A stretch of DNA of 64,000 nucleotides from Craspedostauros australis (GCA_026770025.1 JAMXDE010000034.1:310001-374000); one strand, 5' to 3'. Numbered from the stretch's first letter, positions 22,489-32,508 are shown. A program made the numbers and translations. Notes: a model not told the origin generated them from the letters alone.

Positions 22489-23952
22489 TCATATCGTCGA
22501 TGTCGCCTCCACCACCATGAAGGATAATTCCAAAGACGTCCCCGCCCGCCCCCTCCCGTCGTTCCTGCAGAACGGCGTCGCCTCCACAGTCCAGGCACCC
22601 AACGGATCCGGCACCGCCTGAAAGTCGCCGGCGTTATCGGAAAAGAGAGCAAACGGGGGACTGCGCTCCAACTGATTGCGCGTATCCGGCGGTCCAGTCC
22701 CTGATATCCGGGTGCTATCGAAAACGACGCTGCCGACCAGCAAGTTGGCCTCAGCCTCGAAGCTGAAGCTCGTGGCGGCGAAGGTTGCATTCAATTCCGC
22801 GAGAGACAGGACATCGCCATCCATGATGGTACGCAAACGGATATCGCGATCGGCGTCGATCAACCACAAGTTCAGGATTCTCAACTCAGTTGGATCGCAG
22901 CCTGTGACTGGCATGGAGGTGGGTTGCTCAGATGGTGCCGTTGATGGCGACCGAGATGGCCGTGTCGTTGGCATCACAGTTGGAATAGCGGTTGGTATTG
23001 CAGTTGGAATAGTGGTTGGCGTTGCAGTTGGTGTTTCAGTTGGAATAGCGGTTGGCGTTGGAGTTGGTCTTTGCGTCGGGAGCATTGTGGGCGGTTGGGT
23101 TGGAGCGGATGTTGGATTCGAGTTTGGCGCTTGCGACGGCTGCTGCGATGGAAATGACGATGGTGGATTCGCCATACCGTTCATAGATGACGCCGCAGAT
23201 GGCATCATGGATGGTTCATTGGATGTCCGTGTTGTGGGTGACTGAGATGGGAAGTTCATTGATGATGGACTTGTTGTGATTGTCGTCGTGAAGGTCGGTG
23301 ATTCGCTCGGCAGCATGGAGGCCGAGGAGGTTGGGCTGACGGAACGTGAATGTGACGGCGATATCGACGGAGTTTGTCCCCTCGACTTGCTGCTCTTGAA
23401 TTTGGGTTTGAACTTGCTGCTCTTTTTGGTCATCTTGTTCCCCCCTTTGCCCTTGACTTTTGCTGTGTCCGATTTCGAGCTTTTGCTTCCGCTTGTGCTG
23501 CGGCTCTCATCTTGCCCCTTGCCCTTGCCCTTGCCTTTCCCTTTGCCTGCACTCTTGCTCTTACTCGAACTTGAGCTCAAACTTGAACTCGTAGTTGCAG
23601 CTGTAGTTGTATTCCCCTGTGCTGCTGTCGTAGCAGCTGTTGTTGTTGTTGTTGTTCCAGTCGTCGGCATGTCAATGATCGGAAAGAACGACACGTCATT
23701 GCTGGAACTTGAATCGCTGCTGCTTGCGCTTGTGCTCGCACCTGAGCTGTCGCTCTTGCTCCCTTTGCCACTCCCGCTACTCCTCTTGCTGCTGCTCTTG
23801 CTGCCCTTCCCTGGGAACTTCCTCTTCCCATGAGTGTTCCTCCACACATCTCGCGCTTTGATGGCCTTGCATTGATGCCGATGTTGCTGCAGCAAGGCCG
23901 ACACAAAGAACAACGATACGATGAGCACACGCTGCCTTGTGCTGAAGTTCAT
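22489..23952 (-). CDS. Secreted Lys/Ser/Gly-rich (silaffin-like) protein with PTxxPT repeats
   Basis: This is a 487-aa single-exon gene; the ATG at 23952 is preferred over the upstream in-frame TTG. The N-terminus is a clear signal peptide (VLIVSLFFVSALL). Next comes a Ser/Lys/Gly region with many SKSSK, KGKGKG and KKSSKFKPKFKSSK clusters. Spaced lysines in Ser-rich sequence are the hallmark of diatom silica-associated silaffins. A Pro/Thr/Ser region follows with regular (A/T)xPT repeats, such as PTAIPTAIPTVMPTTRPS, and PSxxPS motifs common in diatom extracellular proteins. The C-terminal 130 residues form a beta-rich domain (LWLIDADRDIRLRTIMDGD, VGSVVFD, PFALFSDNAGDF, WTVEATPF) known from many secreted bacterial and algal proteins. 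A cell-wall role is inferred from composition only. Confidence 0.75.
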   Translation of the reverse strand: MNFSTRQRVLIVSLFFVSALLQQHRHQCKAIKARDVWRNTHGKRKFPGKGSKSSSKRSSGSGKGSKSDSSGASTSASSSDSSSSNDVSFFPIIDMPTTGTTTTTTAATTAAQGNTTTAATTSSSLSSSSSKSKSAGKGKGKGKGKGQDESRSTSGSKSSKSDTAKVKGKGGNKMTKKSSKFKPKFKSSKSRGQTPSISPSHSRSVSPTSSASMLPSESPTFTTTITTSPSSMNFPSQSPTTRTSNEPSMMPSAASSMNGMANPPSSFPSQQPSQAPNSNPTSAPTQPPTMLPTQRPTPTPTAIPTETPTATPTTIPTAIPTAIPTVMPTTRPSRSPSTAPSEQPTSMPVTGCDPTELRILNLWLIDADRDIRLRTIMDGDVLSLAELNATFAATSFSFEAEANLLVGSVVFDSTRISGTGPPDTRNQLERSPPFALFSDNAGDFQAVPDPLGAWTVEATPFCRNDGRGRAGTSLELSFMVVEATSTI

Positions 23953-24635
23953 GACGAGCCGTTGTCGAACTGAAGTTGTGCTTTGCAAAGGCGTTGATGG
24001 GGAAGACGAGGGACTGGCTTTTTTGTTGTCGATGGCACGGTATTCTCAATCAAATCGATAGTGGATGGCACAACGGTGACGGGTGCTGCGATCACTTCTT
24101 TTGTTTCCATCATCTGAGCAACAGTTGGACCATTCGCCAATCCCATCCCGTTTGCTCTCCATCACGAGTTCACGAAGCGCTCGCGAGGCCATCAACACCA
24201 ACATCGACAAGGGCTGGGTTCTCTGTTGGGCGTTGTGTTGACGAGTTTCGGCTTCGATGTGGCCAAAAATGTGGCCGAAAACACAACCGTTTTGGTCGTG
24301 ACAACAATCACCTTCGACTCAATCGACCTCAACAAGATGGAGACAACCGAGTCCCGGTTAGCCGATGCGAAAGCTGCGGTAAAATAATGTATATGACATT
24401 TACTATTTGGATTATAAACGGTCTGGCCGAATCACAAACCGGGATTGGTGCCAAAATGTAACGACCAACACAACATCACGCAACAAGAAACATGAGAAGT
24501 GAGCTGGCGGCACACACGAAGGACATCATCGTTGCCATCATCGTTGCCACCATCGTCATCGTCATCATCGCCTCCAATCACATTTCCGCATACCATTCGT
24601 CGAATTCAGCTCCCCAAACCAAGACGACATGAAAG
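23953..24635. promoter_or_regulatory. Divergent intergenic region
   Basis: This is a shared upstream region of the secreted Lys/Ser-rich gene (minus) and the SpoU-like gene (plus). A (CATCGT)n-like run lies at about 24525-24570. No convincing gene was found. Confidence 0.4.
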
Positions 24636-25547
24636 ATGCGACACGCGTTCGTCCTGATTGAAAACCCGTCGAAATCCAGCAACTGGGGACCATTGCTGCG
24701 ATGCTGCGCTGCGTTCGGCATTCCCATCATCGTCGCGGTCGGATTTGAGAAATGCGCCGTGCAGGGGTCACATGGAGCGTCGAAGCACGTGCAGATCGTG
24801 GCATTTCCGAACCATGATCAGGCGCTGGCGTTTCTGCGCAAGGAGTTGGAATGCATAACGATCTGCGGAATCCTTGGCGGATGCGGCAGCGATGTCTATG
24901 GCAGTCCGGATGGTGATGGTCATTCCGTAAGGCGAGATGCCTCAACCAACATGATTTATGTGGATGCCAACGAAGAGAGCGACGATGGAGACACAAACAA
25001 CGAGAATTCAACGCAGCGACAACAACAACAACGAGCTCGATGTACATCTGCATCCGAATTCAAAGATGTCGCTTCCTATCCCAAATCTCACCCTGTCACC
25101 AATCGGAGATTCGCGATCCAGAAAGGCATCGGCAACGTCTGCTTCGCCGTTGGCAAGAAGTCCAAAGGCCTTCCGGACTCGCTGGCACGGCTTTGCGATG
25201 TATTCTGCCATGTTCCACATCAATTCTCCGGCGCGCATGATCACGGTGTGGAATACTCCATGCTCAACACAGAGACATGCTTCTCGATCGTCCTGCATCA
25301 CTTCATGCTGCAAAGCGGAAACGTCACGGACGGGACGTCCAACTTTCAAGGTCAGAAGTACGACGTCGCTAAAGTCATCAAGGGTGCCTTCGGTGATGCC
25401 AAGCGGGCAGAGGTGGAACGCCAAGAACGGCTGGAGCAGAAACGGGAGCTGGAAGCAATGGCGCAGGATGCCATCGACGATGGTTGCATCGGAAATCTAC
25501 TGGGCGACGGCGATGCGAATGATGGCGGTGCTGCAGGTGATTATTAG
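24636..25547 (+). CDS. SpoU/TrmH-like RNA 2'-O-methyltransferase
   Basis: This is a 303-aa single-exon gene with its ATG at 24636. The N-terminus HAFVLIENPSKSSNWGPLLR..AFGIPIIVAVG is the first motif of SpoU (SPOUT-fold) methyltransferases. An acidic/Gln-rich insert of about 50 residues follows (DANEESDDGDTNNENSTQ). Then come KGIGNVCFAVGKKSKGLPDSL and VPHQFSGAHDHGVEYSMLNTETCFSIVLHHFML, which correspond to motifs II and III, where the knotted AdoMet pocket forms; the typical SLN-x-A motif is here SMLNTETCFSI. The C-terminus is a charged helix (KRAEVERQERLEQKRELEAM). Family members methylate the 2'-OH of tRNA or rRNA ribose. The substrate is unknown, and the insert plus relaxed motif III make this a divergent member. 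Confidence 0.75.
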   Translation: MRHAFVLIENPSKSSNWGPLLRCCAAFGIPIIVAVGFEKCAVQGSHGASKHVQIVAFPNHDQALAFLRKELECITICGILGGCGSDVYGSPDGDGHSVRRDASTNMIYVDANEESDDGDTNNENSTQRQQQQRARCTSASEFKDVASYPKSHPVTNRRFAIQKGIGNVCFAVGKKSKGLPDSLARLCDVFCHVPHQFSGAHDHGVEYSMLNTETCFSIVLHHFMLQSGNVTDGTSNFQGQKYDVAKVIKGAFGDAKRAEVERQERLEQKRELEAMAQDAIDDGCIGNLLGDGDANDGGAAGDY

Positions 25548-25711
25548 CAACAGGGCTACAATGAAGAACTCTCTTCAGAGAGGGAGCACTCAATTCGCAT
25601 TTTATTCTGGAGAATACTGTATTCAATTCGGAAACGAGGATGGTACATGCCTGGGGCTTGACGCGTCGATTCCACCACCGCACCCCTGCTGTAACCAAAC
25701 TATGTATTGCA

Positions 25712-27424
25712 TCACATCGGATGCCCTGCGACCGCCCGCACGCGCAACGCCTCCATCCGCTCACGCAATTCCAGCACAACCGACGCCGGCGTTTGGTTGT
25801 ACACGTCGTATTCTTCGTGCGGGTCCTGTTTCAAATGGAAGATCTGCTCGTACTGATGATCCGGCCAGTACATGTATTTGTGATCCTTCCGAATCAAGGC
25901 AAGGTTGGAAGGCAGCCGTCGTTTCATCAAGCGGGTCTGGGCCTTGTGGTTCTTCACAAACGACGCCAACGGCGGAGTGTAGAATTCGTACCAGAATTCT
26001 TGACGCCATGGTGGAAACGTCGCCGCCGTGCGGTCATCAGGTTGTGGCTGCGACGATGCGTTCCGGTACAACTCGGCAATGTCGCGACCTTGCATGCGAC
26101 TCGGAACCGAGATTTGGGCCGCGGAGAGTATCGTCGGTGCCAAGTCGATGCTCAATGTAAAATCAGAGTTCTTCGTTCCAATGGTGTGCGCCGGCATGCG
26201 GGGGTCCATAACGATGAGCGGGACGCGTAAGCTCTCTTCGAAGGCGTACCATTTTTCCGCCAGCCCGTGCTGACCGTGCATGTTGCCGTTGTCGGTGGTG
26301 AAGATGACGAGAGTGGAATTGAGAACGCCCTGCTGCTCCAGCATCTGGATCAGCTCACCGCAGGCCGTGTCGACTTCGGATGCCATGCGGTACGTCTTGG
26401 TCATCATATCCTGATAGGTAGCATCATCCTTGTACCGTTCTTGGAATCGCGTTCTTGCCATGTTGTTCGCATCAAAGAAGTGCGGTAAATCATTCCAGTG
26501 TTTCTCCGTGTACGTCTTGGGATGCGGGATGGTCTGATTGTCGTACAGATGCGCCGTCTCCTTCATGGGTCGGTACTGCTGTTCTGTGGCATCCTCCGCG
26601 TGCGTCGCAAAGAAGCTGATAGTCAAAGCGAATGGCTTGTCTTTGGGACGATCCTTCAGAAACCGCATTCCATCAAGCTTGTTGGCTTCTGTGATGTGCA
26701 TCGTCTCACCATTCTCAAGTTGGATGTAATGCTCCCAAGGAGCGAAGGCATGCTCTGTGAACGTCGGAACTGCGTCATGTGGGATCTCCACCTCGCTGTG
26801 ATGCCATTTGCCATAAAACCCAACGTGATATCCGTTCGCCACGAGTTGGGGGTGCAAGGCATCCCTCCAGTTGTCCGGTTGCAGCATGGTCAAATTCTCC
26901 CACGGCTGAAAGGTCTGGTGTCGCGAGGCGTACTGTCCTGTGTACAGATTGGCCCTGCTGACGAAGCAGATGGATGTCGTGACGCAGTTGTGCGTGAAGA
27001 GGATCCCTTTGGATGCCATATCGTCGAGATGCGGTGTCTTGACCACGGGATTACCCATCGCACCGAGTGTGGTGAAGCTCCAATCATCGGCGTACAGGAG
27101 CAGAATATTGAGCGGCTCGTCGTTGCGTTTGCTCGTGGTTGTGCCTGAAGTTGCCGTTGTTTTTGCACTTGTGGCTGCGTGTGGTGTGGTCTGCTCTCCA
27201 TGGACATTCACGCTGCTTCCATTGATGGTGGCAGAGATCGGGCCACGTTTGTCATCTTGCCGATGCCCGAGCCGATGCGGATCTTTGACCGCGCGATGAT
27301 CATAGTCCTGAAGATGGTTGCTTGTGCTTTCAATGGCGATGCTTGTGAGGATGAAGGAAGTGACGATGAACCAAGCGCTTGCTGTGATGACGATGACCGC
27401 CAATGGCTTCAACGATGTCCCCAT
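25712..27424 (-). CDS. Type I sulfatase, type II membrane-anchored
   Basis: This is a 570-aa single-exon gene with its ATG at 27424. An N-terminal hydrophobic segment (LAVIVITASAWFIVTSFIL) acts as signal anchor. A Thr-rich stalk leads to the alkaline-phosphatase-fold catalytic domain, NILLLYADDWSFTTLGAMG, whose D113-D114 are metal ligands. The signature CFVSRANLYTG contains C153, the residue converted to formylglycine; Val replaces the common Pro or Ala of CxPSR. Further motifs are YHVGFYGKWHH, FTTDNGNMHGQHGLAEKWYAFEESLRVPLIV and the C-terminal KYMYWPDHQYEQIFHLKQDPHEEYDVYN. Several N-glycosylation sequons fit a secretory-pathway lumenal enzyme hydrolysing sulfate esters, probably of polysaccharides. 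The substrate cannot be told. It is convergent with the SpoU-like gene, with 164 bp between stops. Confidence 0.92.
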   Translation of the reverse strand: MGTSLKPLAVIVITASAWFIVTSFILTSIAIESTSNHLQDYDHRAVKDPHRLGHRQDDKRGPISATINGSSVNVHGEQTTPHAATSAKTTATSGTTTSKRNDEPLNILLLYADDWSFTTLGAMGNPVVKTPHLDDMASKGILFTHNCVTTSICFVSRANLYTGQYASRHQTFQPWENLTMLQPDNWRDALHPQLVANGYHVGFYGKWHHSEVEIPHDAVPTFTEHAFAPWEHYIQLENGETMHITEANKLDGMRFLKDRPKDKPFALTISFFATHAEDATEQQYRPMKETAHLYDNQTIPHPKTYTEKHWNDLPHFFDANNMARTRFQERYKDDATYQDMMTKTYRMASEVDTACGELIQMLEQQGVLNSTLVIFTTDNGNMHGQHGLAEKWYAFEESLRVPLIVMDPRMPAHTIGTKNSDFTLSIDLAPTILSAAQISVPSRMQGRDIAELYRNASSQPQPDDRTAATFPPWRQEFWYEFYTPPLASFVKNHKAQTRLMKRRLPSNLALIRKDHKYMYWPDHQYEQIFHLKQDPHEEYDVYNQTPASVVLELRERMEALRVRAVAGHPM

Positions 27425-27998
27425 CTGCTCGGTTTAGTGACAGGCTGGCGGTACGGTCGTTGCGCACGCGATGATGTTGAGTGCAGGTGAACTGGAGCTT
27501 TGGTCCTGTCATGCTCGTATGGTGTGGTTGCAGTGGGCAACCACAACTACGGGCACGGTTGCCCATCACTCGTGATACGGTTTGTGCTGGTGGTACAAGT
27601 TGAATTGAGAAGGCTGTTGATGGTTCAACAACAACAACACAGGATGGTGTGTGTCATTGGTCGACGTCAAAAGATGAGGAGGATTTGAAACGACAAAAGG
27701 CGCCAAAACTGACCAATCAGAACAATCCAAAAGATACATCAAGGAATCAAGTTCTTGGCGCTCTCATCTCTCACCTCAAGAAGAGAGGTATCATGTGGGT
27801 GCCATCCCCAGTGCTCTGCTATACTAGGACCACATTTTCCATACGTGTGTTACGGTCTGGAATGCTACATTGCTCCAGGTTAAATTGGTTGTATGTATAG
27901 TAAGAGTATTGCAATATTGCTACATCGTGATGAGAATGTCCCCGTACCATGCAATTCTCATGCACTCAAAGTTCACCCTTCCCCTCTCTTTTTTGTGT
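27425..27998. other. Intergenic region between sulfatase and ankyrin genes
   Basis: This holds the upstream region of the sulfatase and the 3' flank of the ankyrin gene, both minus strand. Nothing else is recognisable. Confidence 0.4.
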
Positions 27999-29435
27999 TC
28001 ACTGCAACAACGATGGATCAGCCCGCAAGATTCGATAGACCGTGTTCAATTGAGGCAGGCCGCCCTTCTTCCTGCCATCTATACCATCGTCACCATCTTC
28101 TCCGCTCGCCAAAGTCGTCACAGTGCGGCCTCCACGCTCCTTCGAGTATACCGGCACAACAGAATTCGCTGATGCAGCGGCGAGCGCAAATGGTGGCAGT
28201 CCGCTCTGTGGATCGAGAATGCTGAAGATGCAGGGATGCGCCTTGTTGTGCATTTGAGTGCAGCGCACCAGGTCCTCAAGACCATCTTCCCATCGCACGT
28301 TGGCTGCCAACGCATCATGCAACGGATACCGATGGCGATGAGGTGGCGGCGATGTGGATGACAGTGGCGATGGAGGGAACGCATTGTGCTCCTTTTCGTT
28401 GGAAGGATTGGCAATACCAACATCCACAACAGCTTCGGGGTATACCTGCAGCAGCTGTTCGATCTTGGTGGCCACGTCCATGGAACGATTGGCCGTTGGG
28501 TTTTGGCATGCGATCGTCAGTGGAAGTCGACCGAACGAATCTCTGCGCCTTGCTTGATCCTTGTAGATCTCAAGGAAGAATGGGAACAACCCGGCCGGGC
28601 ATGGCCGGTCTGCTGCTGCGTGCAACGGCAGGAACTCTGGTGCGCCTGCCATATTCTCCGGATGCTCCTTTCTTGGTGCTGTCACGTTGTTTGTGATGCG
28701 AGCGTCATTGACGGGCATGCGGAGCCGTCTCTGGCCAACGAGCGCACAGTTCTCCTCTCCCTTGCCATCGACGAGGCTGCCAATGTCGCGGTTCGTGCTC
28801 GATTGGACGCTGTGTTGCTGCGACGCTTCGTACACCATGAGGATGCGCTTCCAACCATGCAGTTGCAGCTTGCCCTTCGGTTTGCGACTATCGTTGCGCC
28901 AAGTTCTGAGACACTGGGACTGATGACGCTCCCACAGCAGACCGATGGGAGTGGTGCCCAGATGATCCTGCTGGAAGGCGGTGCTGGGGTTCGTGCGCAG
29001 CAGGAGCTTGAGGATGGGAAGCGGAGTGGAGAGACGCACGGCCCAATGCAAGGCCAGCTCGCCATCCTCGTTGGGGACATCGACGAGCTGCGGCGCCGCG
29101 TAGAGGATGAAATCGACGACTTCTGCAGGAGCGAAGAAGAGGCAGGCATGATGCAGGATGGACTGGTTCTTGGCATCGCGCAGCGTGGCAACCTCGTGTG
29201 GGTGGAAGGCGACCCACGCCATGATATCCTTCCATCGGCGCTTGGCAATGGCATCCAACTGGCGGCGGAAACGGGCCTGGCCCTTGTTCGTTGGCTGCCG
29301 GACGGTGGTGGACCATCCGTCGCATGTGGAGCTGCTGTCCTCCTGCCAGTTCGCAAAGTCCTCTTGCGATTCGCAGTGCTGCCGCAGAAACGGCAAGCCC
29401 ATCTTTCCCACCATTTCCCTCAATGCCATCGTCAT
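27999..29435 (-). CDS. Ankyrin-repeat protein
   Basis: This is a 478-aa single-exon gene with its ATG at 29435 (a second Met lies two codons on). The N-terminal half has ankyrin-type units: SILHHACLFFAPAEVVDFIL, ELALHWAVRLSTPLPILKLLL and GTTPIGLLWERH. Later units are LPLHAAADRPCPAGLFPFFL, GRLPLTIACQNP and YPLHDALAANVRWEDGLEDLV. This spacing, with a leading RFRRQLDAIAKRRWKDIMAWV, is typical of a large stramenopile family of ankyrin proteins without known partners. There is no signal peptide or membrane segment. It is probably a cytosolic or nuclear protein-protein interaction module; no specific function can be claimed. It is transcribed away from the RusA-like gene (divergent, 627 bp apart). 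Confidence 0.8.
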   Translation of the reverse strand: MTMALREMVGKMGLPFLRQHCESQEDFANWQEDSSSTCDGWSTTVRQPTNKGQARFRRQLDAIAKRRWKDIMAWVAFHPHEVATLRDAKNQSILHHACLFFAPAEVVDFILYAAPQLVDVPNEDGELALHWAVRLSTPLPILKLLLRTNPSTAFQQDHLGTTPIGLLWERHQSQCLRTWRNDSRKPKGKLQLHGWKRILMVYEASQQHSVQSSTNRDIGSLVDGKGEENCALVGQRRLRMPVNDARITNNVTAPRKEHPENMAGAPEFLPLHAAADRPCPAGLFPFFLEIYKDQARRRDSFGRLPLTIACQNPTANRSMDVATKIEQLLQVYPEAVVDVGIANPSNEKEHNAFPPSPLSSTSPPPHRHRYPLHDALAANVRWEDGLEDLVRCTQMHNKAHPCIFSILDPQSGLPPFALAAASANSVVPVYSKERGGRTVTTLASGEDGDDGIDGRKKGGLPQLNTVYRILRADPSLLQ

Positions 29436-30062
29436 GGTTGTTCACGTTCCTGCTCTTGATACTGCTGTCGATGCTGCTTTGAAGTTGATGATGCGATCTC
29501 GCTTGATTATGTGACCATCCCGTCTCGCGCATCATGTTTTGGATCCACAACGCTCCGTGTGCCGCAACACACACAAACAAGAGAGAAACACATCATGATG
29601 GCACCAACTGAGACGTGGTTCTGGTGGTTGCGGAACACAACAACGCTTGTTGCAGAACGATTTGGTGCGAAGTTCCACTCGTGTCGTGGATTCGTTTTGT
29701 TCGTGTTTTGTGAACCACGATTTAGGTTGACTACATCGATTGCAGAGAACTTCTCGCATCTTTTCCTTCTCTATTTTCACAGAATAGTATGTAGACAGGA
29801 CTAGAACGTGACTCAGATGAGAAGACCAGTTCGGATCCATCTCCGCGAAAATCCAAACACACCATTCCACGCCACGCGTTGGCACCACCAACAAAAACAA
29901 CGAGAGTGCGGCGACAAGAGGAGACAGCGATTGCGCTGATGTTCATGTCGGCATCATCAACATCATCCACAACAGTTGCCATTTGGTGGAGCTGTCGTTT
30001 TGGCTGTTCAAGCAGAGTTGCGTTGAGGACAAGAGAGGCGTTGCGCACAAGTCGTCGGCGCG
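29436..30062. promoter_or_regulatory. Divergent intergenic region, ankyrin / RusA-like
   Basis: This holds the 5' flanks of two divergent genes. No open frame with a recognisable domain and no clear regulatory motif were found. Confidence 0.4.
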
Positions 30063-31079
30063 ATGATGGGCACGATACGGAACACCAGCGGGAGCAAGCT
30101 GATTCAGTTGGCCAGCATCCTGATGTTGTTGCTGCAGCCAGCTTCTCCCTTTCTTCCGCAGCCGCGCATGCGGAGTAGTAAGCCACCGTCGTCGTCGTCC
30201 GTGTCAATAGGTGTGTTGTTGACTTGGCAGCACAACAATGTGTGCCGACCACGACAGGAGCAGGGAGAGATAAGAAGCGCGCTGTCGATGCCAAGCCAGC
30301 GCAAGAGAACCCACCGGCTGCTTGCCTCCACGCTGAATGGTGACATGAGCGCCAACACCGAAACTGGAGAACTGACACGGTCTCTTCCCGAAATCAAGGC
30401 AAAGAAGAAAGGCCAGAAGAAAGGCAGGAAGGCAGCAGTCAAGAAAAAGAAAAAGACGACGAAGCCAAAGAAGGAAAAGGAGGTGTTCCATTGGATCGAC
30501 AGCGCGGACGAGACGATACTGAAGTGCGCGAACTCACCGCAGCTCTTCCGAACTAAGATCCGAGGAGAGCCGCGCCCGCTGAATCGGCATCGCACAGCGC
30601 GTGGTCACGTGTACAATCCATCTGCCAAGTACCAGGCTTCATTCTGCAAGGCCGTGGAACAGCAGCTGCTCGCGGTCGACGATGCGACGACGCCCGGCTT
30701 TGGGGTCTGGAAGAAACTCTCCGCCAAATCGCGGCCCACACTGTTTGGGGAGGACCAGTACCTCGCCGTGACGATCATCTTTCGCAAACGCCGTCCGAAT
30801 CACGACTTCGTGAGTAGCCGCCGAGAAATTGGCAATCGGAAGGACAACGCGCCCGTCGCATTGAAGCCCATCCGCAGCGACGTCGACAACCTCTCGAAGT
30901 TCGTGTTCGATTCGTTGGAAGGCTTGCTGTTTGAGAATGACAATCAGATCGTGTCATTGCACGCCGTCAAGATCATCGATGATGAAGGCTTGTGCGAGGG
31001 ATCAACGGAGATGTCCTTCCAAGTCGTGACCGATGACGTGATGGAGGATCTGTTGGTGGGCTCCTTTCGGGAATACTGA
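30063..31079 (+). CDS. RusA-like Holliday-junction resolvase with organelle-type leader
   Basis: This is a 338-aa single-exon gene with its ATG at 30063. The C-terminal half fits the RusA endodeoxyribonuclease fold: IRGEPRPLNRHRTARGHVYNP (first strand and Arg-rich loop), YLAVTIIFRKRRPNHDF, then SDVDNLSKFVFDSLEGLLF and ENDNQIVSLHAVK. D273, D275 and D293 align with the three catalytic acids of E. coli RusA (D70, D72, D91), and K279 with its conserved Lys76, so the active site looks intact. The N-terminus has a signal-like hydrophobic stretch (LASILMLLLQPASPFLPQP) whose end resembles the heterokont plastid junction. A very Lys-rich linker (about 112-140) follows and could bind DNA. RusA is classically a prophage enzyme that cuts four-way junctions; a eukaryotic, organelle-addressed version suggests a role in plastid DNA recombination. 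Localisation is an inference. Confidence 0.78.
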   Translation: MMGTIRNTSGSKLIQLASILMLLLQPASPFLPQPRMRSSKPPSSSSVSIGVLLTWQHNNVCRPRQEQGEIRSALSMPSQRKRTHRLLASTLNGDMSANTETGELTRSLPEIKAKKKGQKKGRKAAVKKKKKTTKPKKEKEVFHWIDSADETILKCANSPQLFRTKIRGEPRPLNRHRTARGHVYNPSAKYQASFCKAVEQQLLAVDDATTPGFGVWKKLSAKSRPTLFGEDQYLAVTIIFRKRRPNHDFVSSRREIGNRKDNAPVALKPIRSDVDNLSKFVFDSLEGLLFENDNQIVSLHAVKIIDDEGLCEGSTEMSFQVVTDDVMEDLLVGSFREY

Positions 31080-32508
31080 TTGTTCTGTTTGATGGATTGA
31101 TGGATTGATCGATCGATGGGTGGATGGCTGGCTGGATGGCTTCAATTGTCGATTGCTTCAATTGTCGATCGATTGATTGATTGACTGATTGATTGAGAGG
31201 TTTGAAAGCCTGTGGAGAATCTTTGGCAGATTGGCTCATCGTGACGCACTGTTCATGGACAAACACACGGAGAGAACTGATGCATTCCATGGGAACGCGA
31301 ACAGGCTTCTTCAGACGAAGAGACTGGCTCCAATGACGACAGAGAATAGAAGGAATGGTGAACCTCTTGGTGGATGCGGAGAATCAGGAAGGTTCATGGA
31401 CACCAACGCGCGGATTCAAAGAGCGAACATGAATCGCAGCTGGAGCACATCTGTTGGTGCTCTGGATGGGCTGGTGCCGCCACGTCCGTCTTCGGACAAA
31501 GTACCGAAACGGAGAACGGGCATTGGCACACCGGCGTCGTTTCAAAGCATGACATAGAGCAAGATGATAAAGGTGGAAAAATAGCAACAACAGCAACACG
31601 ACTACAACGACGAGCACTTTGCCATTTCCAATCCCAGCAATGCTCGTACCGTGACGAAGCATCTGCATCCAAGCCAACCGACCGACCACCAACCATCCCT
31701 TCGTTCATTCGTCGCGTGCTCCATTCCGTGGTGTTACTCCGCTCCTCTGCGTGCGGAACAATCACATAGCCACCATGATGAGCATCGTGGAGATTCGCCA
31801 CAGAACTTTGCGTGTGGAATCTTGGGAGAATCTGTTTTTGTGGTACCAAAACACGTGGGCGCAAATGGCGTCGCTCCTTGACGCCAGGGTTCGTTAATTA
31901 AACAGTTGATCCGTGATAAAGCTGGTGGATGGACAGGCGAAAACGCCGCGCCAAGCGTAGCGGAGTAAAGACACACGAACAAGGAGGACCCCTTGTCCAC
32001 CGCAAACACGGAGACAGACGAGCATGCATCGGTCACCGCGGCGACAACCGCAACAGCAACCACGACAACAAAGAAAAGCGAGGAGTATTGGCAGGAGAGA
32101 GAGAAAACAAACAGAAGCCCCACGGCTTTCTGTGGTGTCAACCGGGAAGCACAACCAACGAAACGCGAAAGCCAGGAAGGACGCAAGAGCAAAGCGAGTG
32201 GCGGAGGGAGCATACAACAACCAACAGCAACAACATCAGCAACAACATCAGCAACAACAACAACTGGATACCGTCCTCCGACTCCTCTTGATCATAACAC
32301 AACAGCAAACATCATCCACAACAGAATCGCAGATGAAGAACGAGGGAGCCATTCAGCGGAGATAGCACAATAGCAGTCTTGCCATACTCGAGTCGTACAC
32401 CATTGATCACAGCAGAGAGTCCGTCACATCAACACAATCGCAATAGCAACCACATCAACACAATAGCAATAGAGATAGCAATAGTGATAGCAATAGCGAC
32501 AGAGCACA
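31080..32508. other. Intergenic region and low-complexity leader of the SPX gene
   Basis: A GATT/GATG-rich simple-sequence tract lies at about 31085-31198. From about 31,990 the sequence becomes CA/AGC-rich (CAACAACATCAGCAACAACA at about 32228-32262), followed by AGCAATAG repeats at 32460-32500 that end just before the SPX start. The second half is probably the SPX promoter and 5' leader. No gene was supported. Confidence 0.4.
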
